From: QHXW01 sp035297145
GTDB taxonomy: Bacteria; Acidobacteriota; Terriglobia; Bryobacterales; Bryobacteraceae
Assembly: GCA_035297145.1 (NCBI GenBank)
Contig: DATGZN010000001.1
Coordinates: 47,732 to 111,731 of the forward strand
Direction: 5' to 3'
DNA length: 64,000 nucleotides
The notes under the pieces were generated by a model, which was not told the origin of the DNA, ran no database searches, and saw nothing but the letters and a program-made list of their open reading frames with translations. This document shows, one piece after another, positions 17,738 through 25,730 of this stretch. Position 1 is the first letter of the stretch; every line of letters starts with the position of its first letter. The position numbers were made by a program, and so were the translations under genes.

Positions 17738-19081
17738 ATGTTCACACGTCGCGGATTCATTCGCATCGGCGCAGCAACGGTCGGCTCGCTGGCCCTCCGG
17801 CCGTTCGGCGTGCTGCCTGCCATGGCGCAGAGCGGCCCCGATTACCGCGCGCTGGTCTGTGTTTTCCTGTTCGGCGGCAACGACTCCAACAACTCCGTCA
17901 TTCCCATGGATGACACGAGTTACCAGGCGTACCAGTCTCTGCGCGCCGGCCTGACGCTCACGGGCGCCGATTTGACACCGACGGTCACGAGCGTCTCGGG
18001 ATCGCCGTATGCGTTTCACGCCAAGCTCGCCGAAGTGTCGAGCCTGTTTGCGAATAAGGAACTCGCGGTGGTCGCAAACGTGGGATCGCTGGTACAGCCC
18101 CTGACGCGCGATCAATACCAACAGGCGCAGGCGCCCATTCCGTCGAACCTGTTTTCCCACTCCGATCAGCAACTCCAATGGCAGACATCTCTGGCGCAAG
18201 GGAACGGTTCCACGGGCTGGGCAGGCCGCGCGGCGGATTACATCGCGTCACTGAACATCAACTCAAGCGGATTTCCCACGTTTGTTTCCATGAACGGGAA
18301 CAGTTTGTTGGGAACCGGCGTGAACACTCAGCCGGCTGCATTGACACCAGGGCAATCGCTGGAACTCAAGGGCTTCAACCGCACGCCGGCGTCGCAGGCC
18401 CGATTGGACGCGCTGAACAGTTTACTGACGCTCGATAGCGGCATGTCGCTCGTGCAGGCCGCCAACAACACCATGGCGAACAGCATCAGTGACGCCAAAG
18501 CGCTGGCTGGTGCGCTGGCAAAGGCCACAACGCTCAAAACTCAGTTTCCGAAAACCAACATAGGAGCCCAGTTGGAACAGGTGGCGCAGATCATTCAAGT
18601 ACAGGCCGATCTGGGGATGCGCCGGCAGATATTTTTCTGCTCGCTCGGTGGCTTTGATACCCATACCAATGAGTTGGTGACGCACAACAACTTGTATCCC
18701 CAGCTAAGCCCGGCACTCGCGTCGTTCTACGAGGCGACGCAGGAACTTGGGATGGCACAGAACGTGACCACATTTACCGAATCCGATTTCAGCCGCACGT
18801 TTCAGCCAACGTCCGGCGGCGGCAGCGATCACGCGTGGGGCAGCCATCATTTTGTGCTGGGTGGCGCGGTGCAGGGCGGTCAGATTTTCGGCAAGTTTCC
18901 CACGTTTGAGTTGGGCGGGCCAGACGACGCCGACGTGCGCGGGCGCTGGATTCCGACGACGTCGATCGATCAATACGGCGCCACGCTGTGCTCCTGGTTC
19001 GGCATTCCCGATAACGCGCTGGCTAGCGTTTTTCCCAATTTCCCGAACTTTGGGTCGGTGAAGCTGGGGTTCTTGGGATAG
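17738..19081 (+). CDS. DUF1501 family protein with Tat signal
   Basis: 447 residues. A twin-arginine leader (TRRGFIRIGAATVGSLAL) predicts folded export. The body matches DUF1501, a sulfatase/alkaline-phosphatase-like fold, with VFLFGGNDSNN at the N-terminus, GGFDTHT, ESDFSRTF and GSDHAWGSHHFVLGG. It follows DUF1800 at 11 bp with an AAGGAA ribosome-binding site, so the two form an operon. The substrate is unknown. Confidence 0.92.
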   Translation: MFTRRGFIRIGAATVGSLALRPFGVLPAMAQSGPDYRALVCVFLFGGNDSNNSVIPMDDTSYQAYQSLRAGLTLTGADLTPTVTSVSGSPYAFHAKLAEVSSLFANKELAVVANVGSLVQPLTRDQYQQAQAPIPSNLFSHSDQQLQWQTSLAQGNGSTGWAGRAADYIASLNINSSGFPTFVSMNGNSLLGTGVNTQPAALTPGQSLELKGFNRTPASQARLDALNSLLTLDSGMSLVQAANNTMANSISDAKALAGALAKATTLKTQFPKTNIGAQLEQVAQIIQVQADLGMRRQIFFCSLGGFDTHTNELVTHNNLYPQLSPALASFYEATQELGMAQNVTTFTESDFSRTFQPTSGGGSDHAWGSHHFVLGGAVQGGQIFGKFPTFELGGPDDADVRGRWIPTTSIDQYGATLCSWFGIPDNALASVFPNFPNFGSVKLGFLG

Positions 19082-19086
19082 CGGGC

Positions 19087-19116
19087 CGCGAATGAACGCG
19101 AATGCACGCGAATGAA
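19087..19116. repeat. Three tandem copies of a 10-bp unit
   Basis: CGCGAATGAA, CGCGAATGCA, CGCGAATGAA follow directly after the DUF1501 stop codon. Too short for a CRISPR; function unknown. Confidence 0.6.
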
Positions 19117-19142
19117 AAGGGCTGACGGGTACCCCGATCCCC

Positions 19143-19829
19143 TCAAAGTCTGCTCGCCAAGTCTGAGTAAGCTGCCCAACCCGGCGCTGGCAAGACGCCC
19201 CCAGATTTTGGGTTCGGTTTTCTTGCGGTTACCACGAAGAATATTCTCTTCGCGCCGTGCTCCGCCGAAATCAGAGTGAAACCCTCTTTCTCAGCCGCCT
19301 TACAAACTCCGTGTGGAGTGTTCACGGTTTCAAACCTGCTGCGGTTCCACCAGACGGGCATCTGAGGCAGAGCGAAGTGGTTCAGCAAGCCGTTGGTCGT
19401 TAGGTATGCGCACACGATGACGCCTTTCCAATCCAGTCCCCGGAGGCTTGTCCATAGACGCTTCCTCAAATAGTCGAACGAATGGAAGGTGAGAAGAAAG
19501 CTTCCCCCGGGGGCAAGAACGCGATGGATTTCCCTCAGGCTGTCTCGGGTATCCATATATGGAAGCGAGACGTGACCAATCACGACATCGAATGCCTCAT
19601 CGGCAAACGGCAAACGTGTTCCATCCCCAACCACGAGCTCAATACGCGGATTCTCTCGATCTGCTCGCAGTTGGGTGCCGCATTTTCCCCGCAAGGCGTC
19701 AAGTGAAAGGTCAACGCCAAAACGCAGCGGCTCTCCCTCTGTTTGCGCCTCTGCGAGCACCCAGCCTACACCGCAGCCAAAGTCCAGGATTCTGCGGGCG
19801 AGTGGTACCCGCACATTTATAGATCTCAC
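19143..19829 (-). CDS. SAM-dependent methyltransferase, class I
   Basis: 228 residues with a Rossmann methyltransferase core: motif I ILDFGCGVGWVLAEA, the acidic GVDLS, GDGTRLPFADEAFDVVIGH and EIHRVLAPGGSFLLTFHS. This is the Methyltransf_11 (UbiE/COQ5-like) layout. No substrate-defining feature is visible and the neighbours give no pathway. It is divergent from the GH9 gene and converges on the DUF1501 gene. Confidence 0.85.
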   Translation of the reverse strand: MRSINVRVPLARRILDFGCGVGWVLAEAQTEGEPLRFGVDLSLDALRGKCGTQLRADRENPRIELVVGDGTRLPFADEAFDVVIGHVSLPYMDTRDSLREIHRVLAPGGSFLLTFHSFDYLRKRLWTSLRGLDWKGVIVCAYLTTNGLLNHFALPQMPVWWNRSRFETVNTPHGVCKAAEKEGFTLISAEHGAKRIFFVVTARKPNPKSGGVLPAPGWAAYSDLASRL

Positions 19830-19985
19830 TTTCAGACCGCCATGGAGAAAACGCCGAGTCTGCGCGTTACTTTGGAGCTAACGAAGCCAACTACCGCCGA
19901 CGTACAAAACGTCCACACAATCCAAAGTAAACCGATCAGCCTGTGCCAGCAACTCCTGGTGCGGGCGCCTGTAAGCGCCGGACAA

Positions 19986-20013
19986 TTGGGATTTCTCGAC
20001 GACGCACTATACT
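19986..20013 (+). promoter_or_regulatory. Promoter of the GH9 gene, probably leaderless
   Basis: TTGGGA (19986-19991), 16-bp spacer, TATACT (20008-20013). The expected start point, 6-7 bases further, coincides with the ATG at 20020. Confidence 0.45.
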
Positions 20014-20019
20014 GGGGCA

Positions 20020-21930
20020 ATGCGCCCCGGACTTATATGTGCCAGCCTCGTCATATCACACGCTCTGATTGCCGCCCCGTCCGCTCCAACCGCAAGCGCT
20101 TATGTGCGCGTTAATCAGCTTGGTTATGAGATCGGCACGGAGGCGCGTGCTTACGTGATGGCGCCGGGTGCGGAGGATGGAGCGACGTTCACGGTCCGGA
20201 ATGCCGCGGGAGAGGCTGTGGTTTCGGAACCCCTCGGCGCGAAGCTTGGTGCTTGGGGCAAGTTCACAGTTTTCGCGCTCGACTTCAAAGTGACGGCGCC
20301 GGGCAAATACACGATCTCGGTAGGTGGGCCGTTGCCAGCTTCTTCTCCGCTGTTCCGTGTGGACACGCCGGCGAAATTGTACTCACAAGCTCTGACTAAT
20401 TCACTGCGCTTCTACCAGGCACAGCGCGACGGTCCCGACTTTATTGCTTCGGCCCTGCGAACGGCGCCGGCGCACCTCAATGACAAGCGGGCAACCGTCT
20501 ATCTGACGCCGAATATCAGCAGCAGCGAGAGGCTGGAGGGCGACCTGAAATCAACCGGAGCCGTGATCGACGCCTCGGGCGGCTGGTTTGACGCGGGAGA
20601 TTACTTGAAGTTCGTGGAGACCACCAGCTACGTAGACGCGCTAATGCTGATCGGTGTGCGCGATTTCCCGAATCAGATGGGCGCGGGCGCCTCGGATTTC
20701 ACGGCCGAGGCCAGGTTCGGCCTCGACTGGCTGCGGAAAATGTGGGACGACCAAAGCAAAACGCTGTACTATCAGGTCGGCATCGGAACGGGAAATGGCA
20801 CTACGATGAGCGATCACGATCCGTGGCGGCTGCCGCAGGTGGACGACGCCTTCGGCGGAAATGATCTAAAGAGCCGTTTCATCCGCCACAGGCCGGTTTT
20901 CATCGCCGGTCCGGCGGGGTCGCCCGTCAGCCCAAATCTGGCGGGACGGCTGGCGGCGGACTTCGCTCTGTGCTATCGCATCTTCCGCGCGAACGATCCG
21001 ACTTACGCGAACCAGTGCCTGGCAGCGGCCGAGCACATTTTTGATCTGGCGAATACGACGCCCAAAGGCCAGTTACTCACGGCCGCGCCATTTAGCTTTT
21101 ATGGAGAAAGCGAATGGCGTGACGATCTGGAGCTGGGTGCAACCGAGCTGTATTTCGCTGTTGCTGCTGCGAACAATGGTGCTCCCGCCGGACTGCCGCA
21201 CACCGATGCTTCTTTTTACTTGCGTGCCGCGGCGCATTGGGCGAATGCATACTTGAACACGGCGAAGGATACCGACACGCTGAATCTCTACGACGTTGGC
21301 AGCCTGGCTCACTTCGAGCTGTATCGAGCGGTTTCGGCTGCGGGCCAGCCCAATGGCCTGGAGGTTTCGCAAGCGCGGCTTTTGGCCGCTCTCAAGTCCC
21401 AATTGGATAAGGCGGCTGCGCAGGCGGCGCAGGATCCCTTCGGTTTTGGCGCTCCGTGGAATGGCGGCGATTCGGCATCCCACGCTGGCGGACTGGCGGT
21501 GGTGGCACAAGCGTATGCGTACCTGAGCCATTCGAGTACGCATGAGCAATACTCGCGGCGCTGGGCGGCCAACATGCTGGGCGCGAACGCGTGGGGAGCG
21601 TCGTTGATCGTGGGCGACGGCTCGACTTTCCCGAATTGCATTCACCATCAGATAGCGAATCTGATCGGATCGCAGGACGGCCAGCCGCCGATTTTGCTGG
21701 GCGCCGTTGTGGAGGGTCCGGAAACGCATGGGGTCACCGGCGGTCCTGCAGGAATGCGGGCGTGCCCGGCGGACGGCAGCGACAGGTTCGGCGAGTTGAA
21801 TGGAAACGGCGCTGTGTTTCTGGACCGTGCGCAATCATACGCCACCGTCGAGCCCGCCATCGACCTCACGGCGACTTCATTCCTGATGTTCGCTTGGCGA
21901 ATCACCGGTGGTTCATCCGGCAATCCGTAA
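20020..21930 (+). CDS. Glycoside hydrolase family 9 (endoglucanase/cellulase)
   Basis: 636 residues. Signal peptide (about 1-27), an Ig-like CelD_N domain (about 28-115; VRVNQLGYEIGTEARAYV), then a GH9 (alpha/alpha)6 barrel. GGWFDAGDYLKF contains the paired aspartates of the GH9 base site, and VEGPETH...FGELNGNGAVFLD near the C-terminus carries the region of the general acid. It would cleave beta-1,4-glucans outside the cell by inversion. It is monocistronic by layout, followed 47 bp later by an unrelated small enzyme-like gene. There is no cellulose-binding module or dockerin. Confidence 0.9.
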   Translation: MRPGLICASLVISHALIAAPSAPTASAYVRVNQLGYEIGTEARAYVMAPGAEDGATFTVRNAAGEAVVSEPLGAKLGAWGKFTVFALDFKVTAPGKYTISVGGPLPASSPLFRVDTPAKLYSQALTNSLRFYQAQRDGPDFIASALRTAPAHLNDKRATVYLTPNISSSERLEGDLKSTGAVIDASGGWFDAGDYLKFVETTSYVDALMLIGVRDFPNQMGAGASDFTAEARFGLDWLRKMWDDQSKTLYYQVGIGTGNGTTMSDHDPWRLPQVDDAFGGNDLKSRFIRHRPVFIAGPAGSPVSPNLAGRLAADFALCYRIFRANDPTYANQCLAAAEHIFDLANTTPKGQLLTAAPFSFYGESEWRDDLELGATELYFAVAAANNGAPAGLPHTDASFYLRAAAHWANAYLNTAKDTDTLNLYDVGSLAHFELYRAVSAAGQPNGLEVSQARLLAALKSQLDKAAAQAAQDPFGFGAPWNGGDSASHAGGLAVVAQAYAYLSHSSTHEQYSRRWAANMLGANAWGASLIVGDGSTFPNCIHHQIANLIGSQDGQPPILLGAVVEGPETHGVTGGPAGMRACPADGSDRFGELNGNGAVFLDRAQSYATVEPAIDLTATSFLMFAWRITGGSSGNP

Positions 21931-21977
21931 TAAATCAAATATCGTGACCCCGCGGGCTTCTCGAACGTCCTATCAGA

Positions 21978-22541
21978 ATGCGGGTGACGCCGGACGCAAC
22001 GCTGATCTATCCCTTGGATGAGTTTTACGAGAAGGCAGGGCTGCCCCTGCCGCCGATGACTACGGTCAGTGCGTCCGAAGTTCCGGAACCCTACCGTGGT
22101 TTGTTGGTGCATCCGCGCGACATGACGCCGACGCTCGAAAACGCCTACGGGCGGAACATCCACCTGCGCGTGCTGGAACGGACGCTAGCGGGCAACGTGC
22201 TTTCACGGGAGGTGGTGCTGGTGCCAGAGGGCGGCTCCGCGCCGGTTGCGTTCGGGGTGATCAAGATCAACCTGGAACATTTTTCTGAACCCGCGCGAGC
22301 CTTGGTGCTCGAAGGACAAGAGCCGCTCGGCGCGATTCTGCGAGGCCAGGCCATCGCGCACACGAGCCACCCGAACCCGTATTTTCGGGTGACCGCCGAC
22401 CCCCTGATGCGCAAAGCTCTGCACCTGGTGGAAACGTGCGTTCTCTACGGCCGCCGCAACGTGATTCTGGACGGCGCCGGGCGCACGCTGGCGCAGGTGG
22501 TGGAGATTCTGCCGCCGGCCAACGGTCTCGGGCACATTTAA
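21978..22541 (+). CDS. Chorismate-lyase (UbiC)-like fold protein
   Basis: 187 residues, soluble. The C-terminal half (LRGQAIAHTSHPNP, YGRRNVILDGAGRTLAQVVEILPP) resembles the UbiC/chorismate pyruvate-lyase superfamily, which produces 4-hydroxybenzoate from chorismate. No ubiquinone or aromatic pathway gene adjoins, so this assignment is by fold only. It converges on the nucleoside hydrolase gene. Confidence 0.6.
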   Translation: MRVTPDATLIYPLDEFYEKAGLPLPPMTTVSASEVPEPYRGLLVHPRDMTPTLENAYGRNIHLRVLERTLAGNVLSREVVLVPEGGSAPVAFGVIKINLEHFSEPARALVLEGQEPLGAILRGQAIAHTSHPNPYFRVTADPLMRKALHLVETCVLYGRRNVILDGAGRTLAQVVEILPPANGLGHI

Positions 22542-22566
22542 AGAAACCGCTTGCTTTGCGCGCGGC

Positions 22567-23577
22567 TCAGCGTGGGGAGTCACCGCCATTTCTCATCGGT
22601 TCGCCTCGCGGCGCCGAGGACAAGCGTCCGAGAAACATCTCGATGAAGCGATGTGCATCCACCTGGCGGGCGACGCTTGTGGTCGCGTGGGCGTCGGGTG
22701 CCAAGCGTTCCGCGGGAGTGAATATGGTCATACCGTGAGTGAGGGGGCTGGCCGTTTCCACGTGCACGCTTCCGAGTTGCGTTTCCACCAAGTGAGGATT
22801 CAGCGTCACGGCCACAGCCAGCGGATCGTGAAGGATCGGAAATTGATCCGGATGTCCGTTCTGCCAAAGCTCGATCAACCGCACCAGGAACCGTGAAGCG
22901 GGATTATCGGCGTCGCGCAGGCGCTTCATATCCGGGGCTCCCAGCTTGCATTGCAAGGTCACGTCCAGGCCCACCGCGGTGATGGGAACGCCGGAGCTGA
23001 AGACGATTTCCGCCGCGATGCGGTCCCGCTGGATGTTGTATTCCGCGGTCAGGAGGTTGAACGCACCGCCCATGAGGACGATGCGCTCGATTTTGTCCTT
23101 GATGCGCGGCTCGCCTTTCAAGGCCAGCGCGATATTGGTCAACGGGCCGACCGGCACAAGCGTGATTTTCCGCGGCGATTGCATGAGCGTCTCGATGATC
23201 AGCTCAGATGCGCGGCGGTGGGCAGCGGACGGGAGCGTATCGGCATCGGTCAGCACCGTGAACTGAGGGGCGCGGCCGGTGTGCATTGGGTCGAGAAGCG
23301 GCTCAGGTGCGCCAGTGCCCAGAGCGACGTCGTGCCGCCCGTAAAGCCCGAGTTCCTTCCATGCCAGGCGCGACCGGCCCTCGGTATCGTCGCTGACGGT
23401 CGTGACCGCGCGGACGTCCAGCTCCGGTGATTGCAACGCGAGCGCGAGCGCCAGAGCGTCGTCGATGTCGTCGCCGATATCGGTATCGAAGATGATCGGA
23501 ATGGGCTGCTGCGCCCAAGAATGCGCACCGCATAGCAACAACGCAGCAGACAGGAAAAGATTCAATAAAACTCGCAT
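22567..23577 (-). CDS. Exported inosine-uridine-type nucleoside hydrolase
   Basis: 336 residues. A signal peptide (LLNLFLSAALLLCGAHSWAQ) precedes the nucleoside hydrolase domain, with the Ca2+-binding motif IIFDTDIGDDIDDALAL and later VPVGPLTNIALAL and DPLAVAV. It hydrolyses N-glycosidic bonds of ribonucleosides, here apparently in the periplasm for nucleoside scavenging. Length is normal for the family. It stands alone between convergent and divergent neighbours. Confidence 0.9.
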   Translation of the reverse strand: MRVLLNLFLSAALLLCGAHSWAQQPIPIIFDTDIGDDIDDALALALALQSPELDVRAVTTVSDDTEGRSRLAWKELGLYGRHDVALGTGAPEPLLDPMHTGRAPQFTVLTDADTLPSAAHRRASELIIETLMQSPRKITLVPVGPLTNIALALKGEPRIKDKIERIVLMGGAFNLLTAEYNIQRDRIAAEIVFSSGVPITAVGLDVTLQCKLGAPDMKRLRDADNPASRFLVRLIELWQNGHPDQFPILHDPLAVAVTLNPHLVETQLGSVHVETASPLTHGMTIFTPAERLAPDAHATTSVARQVDAHRFIEMFLGRLSSAPRGEPMRNGGDSPR

Positions 23578-23693
23578 GTCGTTAGCATTCTACTCCGCAG
23601 CTTGGTGTAAAGATTTGTAAGCCATGGGTCTGGCGGGCAACGCTATTTCAGGCACGCGCATCCCTATAGATGGAAGTGGAAAAGAGGCAGGGT

Positions 23694-24689
23694 ATGAGGA
23701 CCTTATGGACAGCTAGCAAATTGGCAGCGATGGTTCTGCTCGCGGGAGCATCGCTGGCCATGGCGGACACCAAGTCCATGGCGGTGCCTGGAACCGTGAA
23801 CTACGTTGAGGGCCAGGTGGCCCTGGATGGACAGAATTTGCCCGCGAAGCAGAATGGTTCGACGTTGCTCGAGACGAATCAAGTGTTGGATACGGGCCAG
23901 GGCAAGGCAGAACTGCTGCTGACGCCGGGCGTGTATTTCCGTTTGGGCGACAACAGCGAAGTGCGCATGGTGTCGCCGGGTTTGGCGGACACACGAGTCG
24001 AGCTGGTGAAAGGCTCGGCGATGCTGGAAGTCGACCAGCTTTACAAAGAGAACGATCTCTCCGTGATGATCGGTGCAACAACGACCAGGATCGACAAAGA
24101 AGGGTTGTACGATTTTCAAGCGCAGCCGGGCGATATTCGTGTGCTCGACGGGAAAGCGACGGTATACGAGGGAGACGCGCACACCAATCTGAAGAAGGGG
24201 CATGAAGTTCTGTTGGCGAACGCGGCGCTCAAATCGCAAAGCCTGAATAAGGAAGCGGTCGAGACGGACCCACTCTATCGCTGGAGCAAGTTGCGCGGCC
24301 AGTACTTAGCAGACGCAAACGTGAGCATGGCCTACTCAGTAGCAGCGTACGGCGGATGGTATGGACCAGGTTGGTATTGGGATCCATACTGGAGCTTCTA
24401 CGCGTTCCTGCCGGGCAATGGATTCTTCTATAACCCGTTTGGTTGGGGCTTCTACTCGCCGGGTTTCGTGTGGGGACATCCGGGTCTGTTCGGCGGGGGA
24501 CATTACCGCTACCCAGCAGTCGCCGCCCACGCTGGTGTTTTCAGAAGCACGTCAGGATTCGAACGGCACTCGGCAGCTCCAGCGGCTAGTGGATTCCGGT
24601 CCGGGGGAGCCGTCGGAATGGGCGGGTTCCACGGTGGCAGCACGGTCGGTGGCTTCCACGGTGGTGGCGGATTTGGCGGACGCCGTTAA
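23694..24689 (+). CDS. FecR-domain secreted protein with Gly/aromatic-rich tail
   Basis: 331 residues from the ATG at 23694, preferred over 23670 because GAGG lies 6 bases upstream and a signal peptide follows directly (MVLLAGASLAMA). A FecR domain (about 30-180; LGDNSEVRMVSPGLADTRVELVKGSAML) is followed by a region rich in Tyr, Trp, Gly and Phe and a Gly/His-rich tail. It resembles acidobacterial FecR proteins not tied to a TonB/sigma-factor pair; none is nearby. Probably an envelope-surface protein. A terminator follows. Confidence 0.8.
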   Translation: MRTLWTASKLAAMVLLAGASLAMADTKSMAVPGTVNYVEGQVALDGQNLPAKQNGSTLLETNQVLDTGQGKAELLLTPGVYFRLGDNSEVRMVSPGLADTRVELVKGSAMLEVDQLYKENDLSVMIGATTTRIDKEGLYDFQAQPGDIRVLDGKATVYEGDAHTNLKKGHEVLLANAALKSQSLNKEAVETDPLYRWSKLRGQYLADANVSMAYSVAAYGGWYGPGWYWDPYWSFYAFLPGNGFFYNPFGWGFYSPGFVWGHPGLFGGGHYRYPAVAAHAGVFRSTSGFERHSAAPAASGFRSGGAVGMGGFHGGSTVGGFHGGGGFGGRR

Positions 24690-24713
24690 GTCTTAGCCAA
24701 TCGTTCTGCAGTG

Positions 24714-24748
24714 AGGGTCGTGCGACACAAGCGCGACCCTTTATTTTT
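24714..24748 (+). terminator. Rho-independent terminator of the FecR gene
   Basis: AGGGTCG (24714-24720) pairs with CGACCCT (24734-24740) and TTATTTTT follows. The T-tract overlaps the stop codon of the convergent rhodanese gene. Confidence 0.75.
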
Positions 24749-25208
24749 GTTGCGTGCCAGTCTCCGAGGGATAGTTCTTCTCGTACCAATCCGTGTGCAT
24801 GTTGGTGGGAATGTTCAGAACGCGAATGTGGGTGAAGCCCATCTCCTTCAGCGTGCTGTATGCCGGCCGGATGTTGGGGCACTTTACCATCGGGCAGCAG
24901 CCGCAGTAAATCACGACATCCGCGTTCTTCGGCAATTTTGCGACAGCCTGCCTCAGCTCTTCGAGACCTTCAGGTTTGTTTCCGGGTCCAGCTCCCACTG
25001 CGTGCAGAATGTGTTTGCTGCGATAGAGCACCGGGAACGCCACGCACACGATGGCTGGAGGCTGGGCAGACTGGATTTCTTTCGCGAGACTGGCCGGATC
25101 GAGCAAATCCGCTTTCGGCCACGGATCGGCGGCATCCTGACTAAGACAGAGAGCGGCCAGCAAAATGAGCAAGGCTGTGGGCTTGAGGAATCGCACGCAT
25201 TCCAGCAT
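24741..25208 (-). CDS. Exported rhodanese-like protein
   Basis: 155 residues from ATG at 25206-25208; the open frame extends 52 codons further but that part is AT-rich with no protein-like character and would cover the groES upstream region. A hydrophobic signal (TALLILLAALCLSQ) precedes a rhodanese fold with the loop VIYCGCCPMVKCPN supplying the catalytic cysteine, then AYSTLKEMGFTHIRVLN. Sulfur transfer or redox sensing in the periplasm is possible; the extra cysteines in the loop are notable. Divergent from groES. Confidence 0.75.
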   Translation of the reverse strand: MLECVRFLKPTALLILLAALCLSQDAADPWPKADLLDPASLAKEIQSAQPPAIVCVAFPVLYRSKHILHAVGAGPGNKPEGLEELRQAVAKLPKNADVVIYCGCCPMVKCPNIRPAYSTLKEMGFTHIRVLNIPTNMHTDWYEKNYPSETGTQQK

Positions 25209-25291
25209 ATCCCATCGCCGCAAAATGTTCTTTTTAGTACGATTTGTCAAATCATAGAACGCATTTGTTTTCAATAGATTAAAAGAAAATG

Positions 25292-25322
25292 TTGTCACTC
25301 TCGGCAGGAGTGTGCTAATACT
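25292..25322 (+). promoter_or_regulatory. CIRCE-like HrcA operator overlapping the groES promoter
   Basis: TTGTCACTC-N9-GTGTGCTAA (25292-25318) matches the CIRCE consensus TTAGCACTC-N9-GAGTGCTAA at 15 of 18 positions with the exact 9-base spacer. TTGTCA (25292-25297) may double as -35 and the TAATAC/AATACT stretch (25316-25322) as -10. HrcA repression of groESL is expected. No hrcA is present in the window. Confidence 0.7.
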
Positions 25323-25393
25323 ATGCTTCGGGGTCGAGTGGCCTCGATCCCCAAATCTGACCAATAACTTACTTACTACCTGGAGGTGGAAGC

Positions 25394-25711
25394 ATGAAGA
25401 TTCGTCCGCTCTATGACCGCATTGTGGTCAAGCGAATTGAACAGAAAGAAACGATGCAGGGTGGGCTGTACATTCCCGACTCTGCAAAAGAGAAGCCGCA
25501 GGAAGGCGAAGTCGTGGCTGTCGGCAAGGGCAAACGTCTGGAAGACGGCAAAGTAGTTCCGCTGGATGTAGCCGTGGGTGACCGCATCCTGTTTGGCAAG
25601 TACTCCGGCAGCGACATCAAGCTGGATGGCGACGAGTACATGATCATGCGCGAGGACGAAGTTCTCGGCATTTTGGAAGATCAGCCCAAGGTTGCGAAGA
25701 AGGCTAGCTAA
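25394..25711 (+). CDS. groES: Co-chaperonin GroES
   Basis: 105 residues. Starts with KIRPLYDRIVVKRIEQKE and contains the mobile loop (KETMQGGLYIPDSAKEKPQEG) that docks on GroEL, followed by VGDRILFGKYSGSDIKLDG. Forms the heptameric lid of the chaperonin cage. CTGGAGGTGGAAGC before the ATG is a strong ribosome-binding site. groEL follows 19 bp after the stop. Heat-shock control by the CIRCE upstream is expected. Confidence 0.98.
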   Translation: MKIRPLYDRIVVKRIEQKETMQGGLYIPDSAKEKPQEGEVVAVGKGKRLEDGKVVPLDVAVGDRILFGKYSGSDIKLDGDEYMIMREDEVLGILEDQPKVAKKAS

Positions 25712-25730
25712 GGAAGAAAGGAATCCATAC

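Noticed and set aside
19087..19116. Tandem 10-bp repeats as a CRISPR
   Set aside because: Units are adjacent without spacers and only three copies occur.
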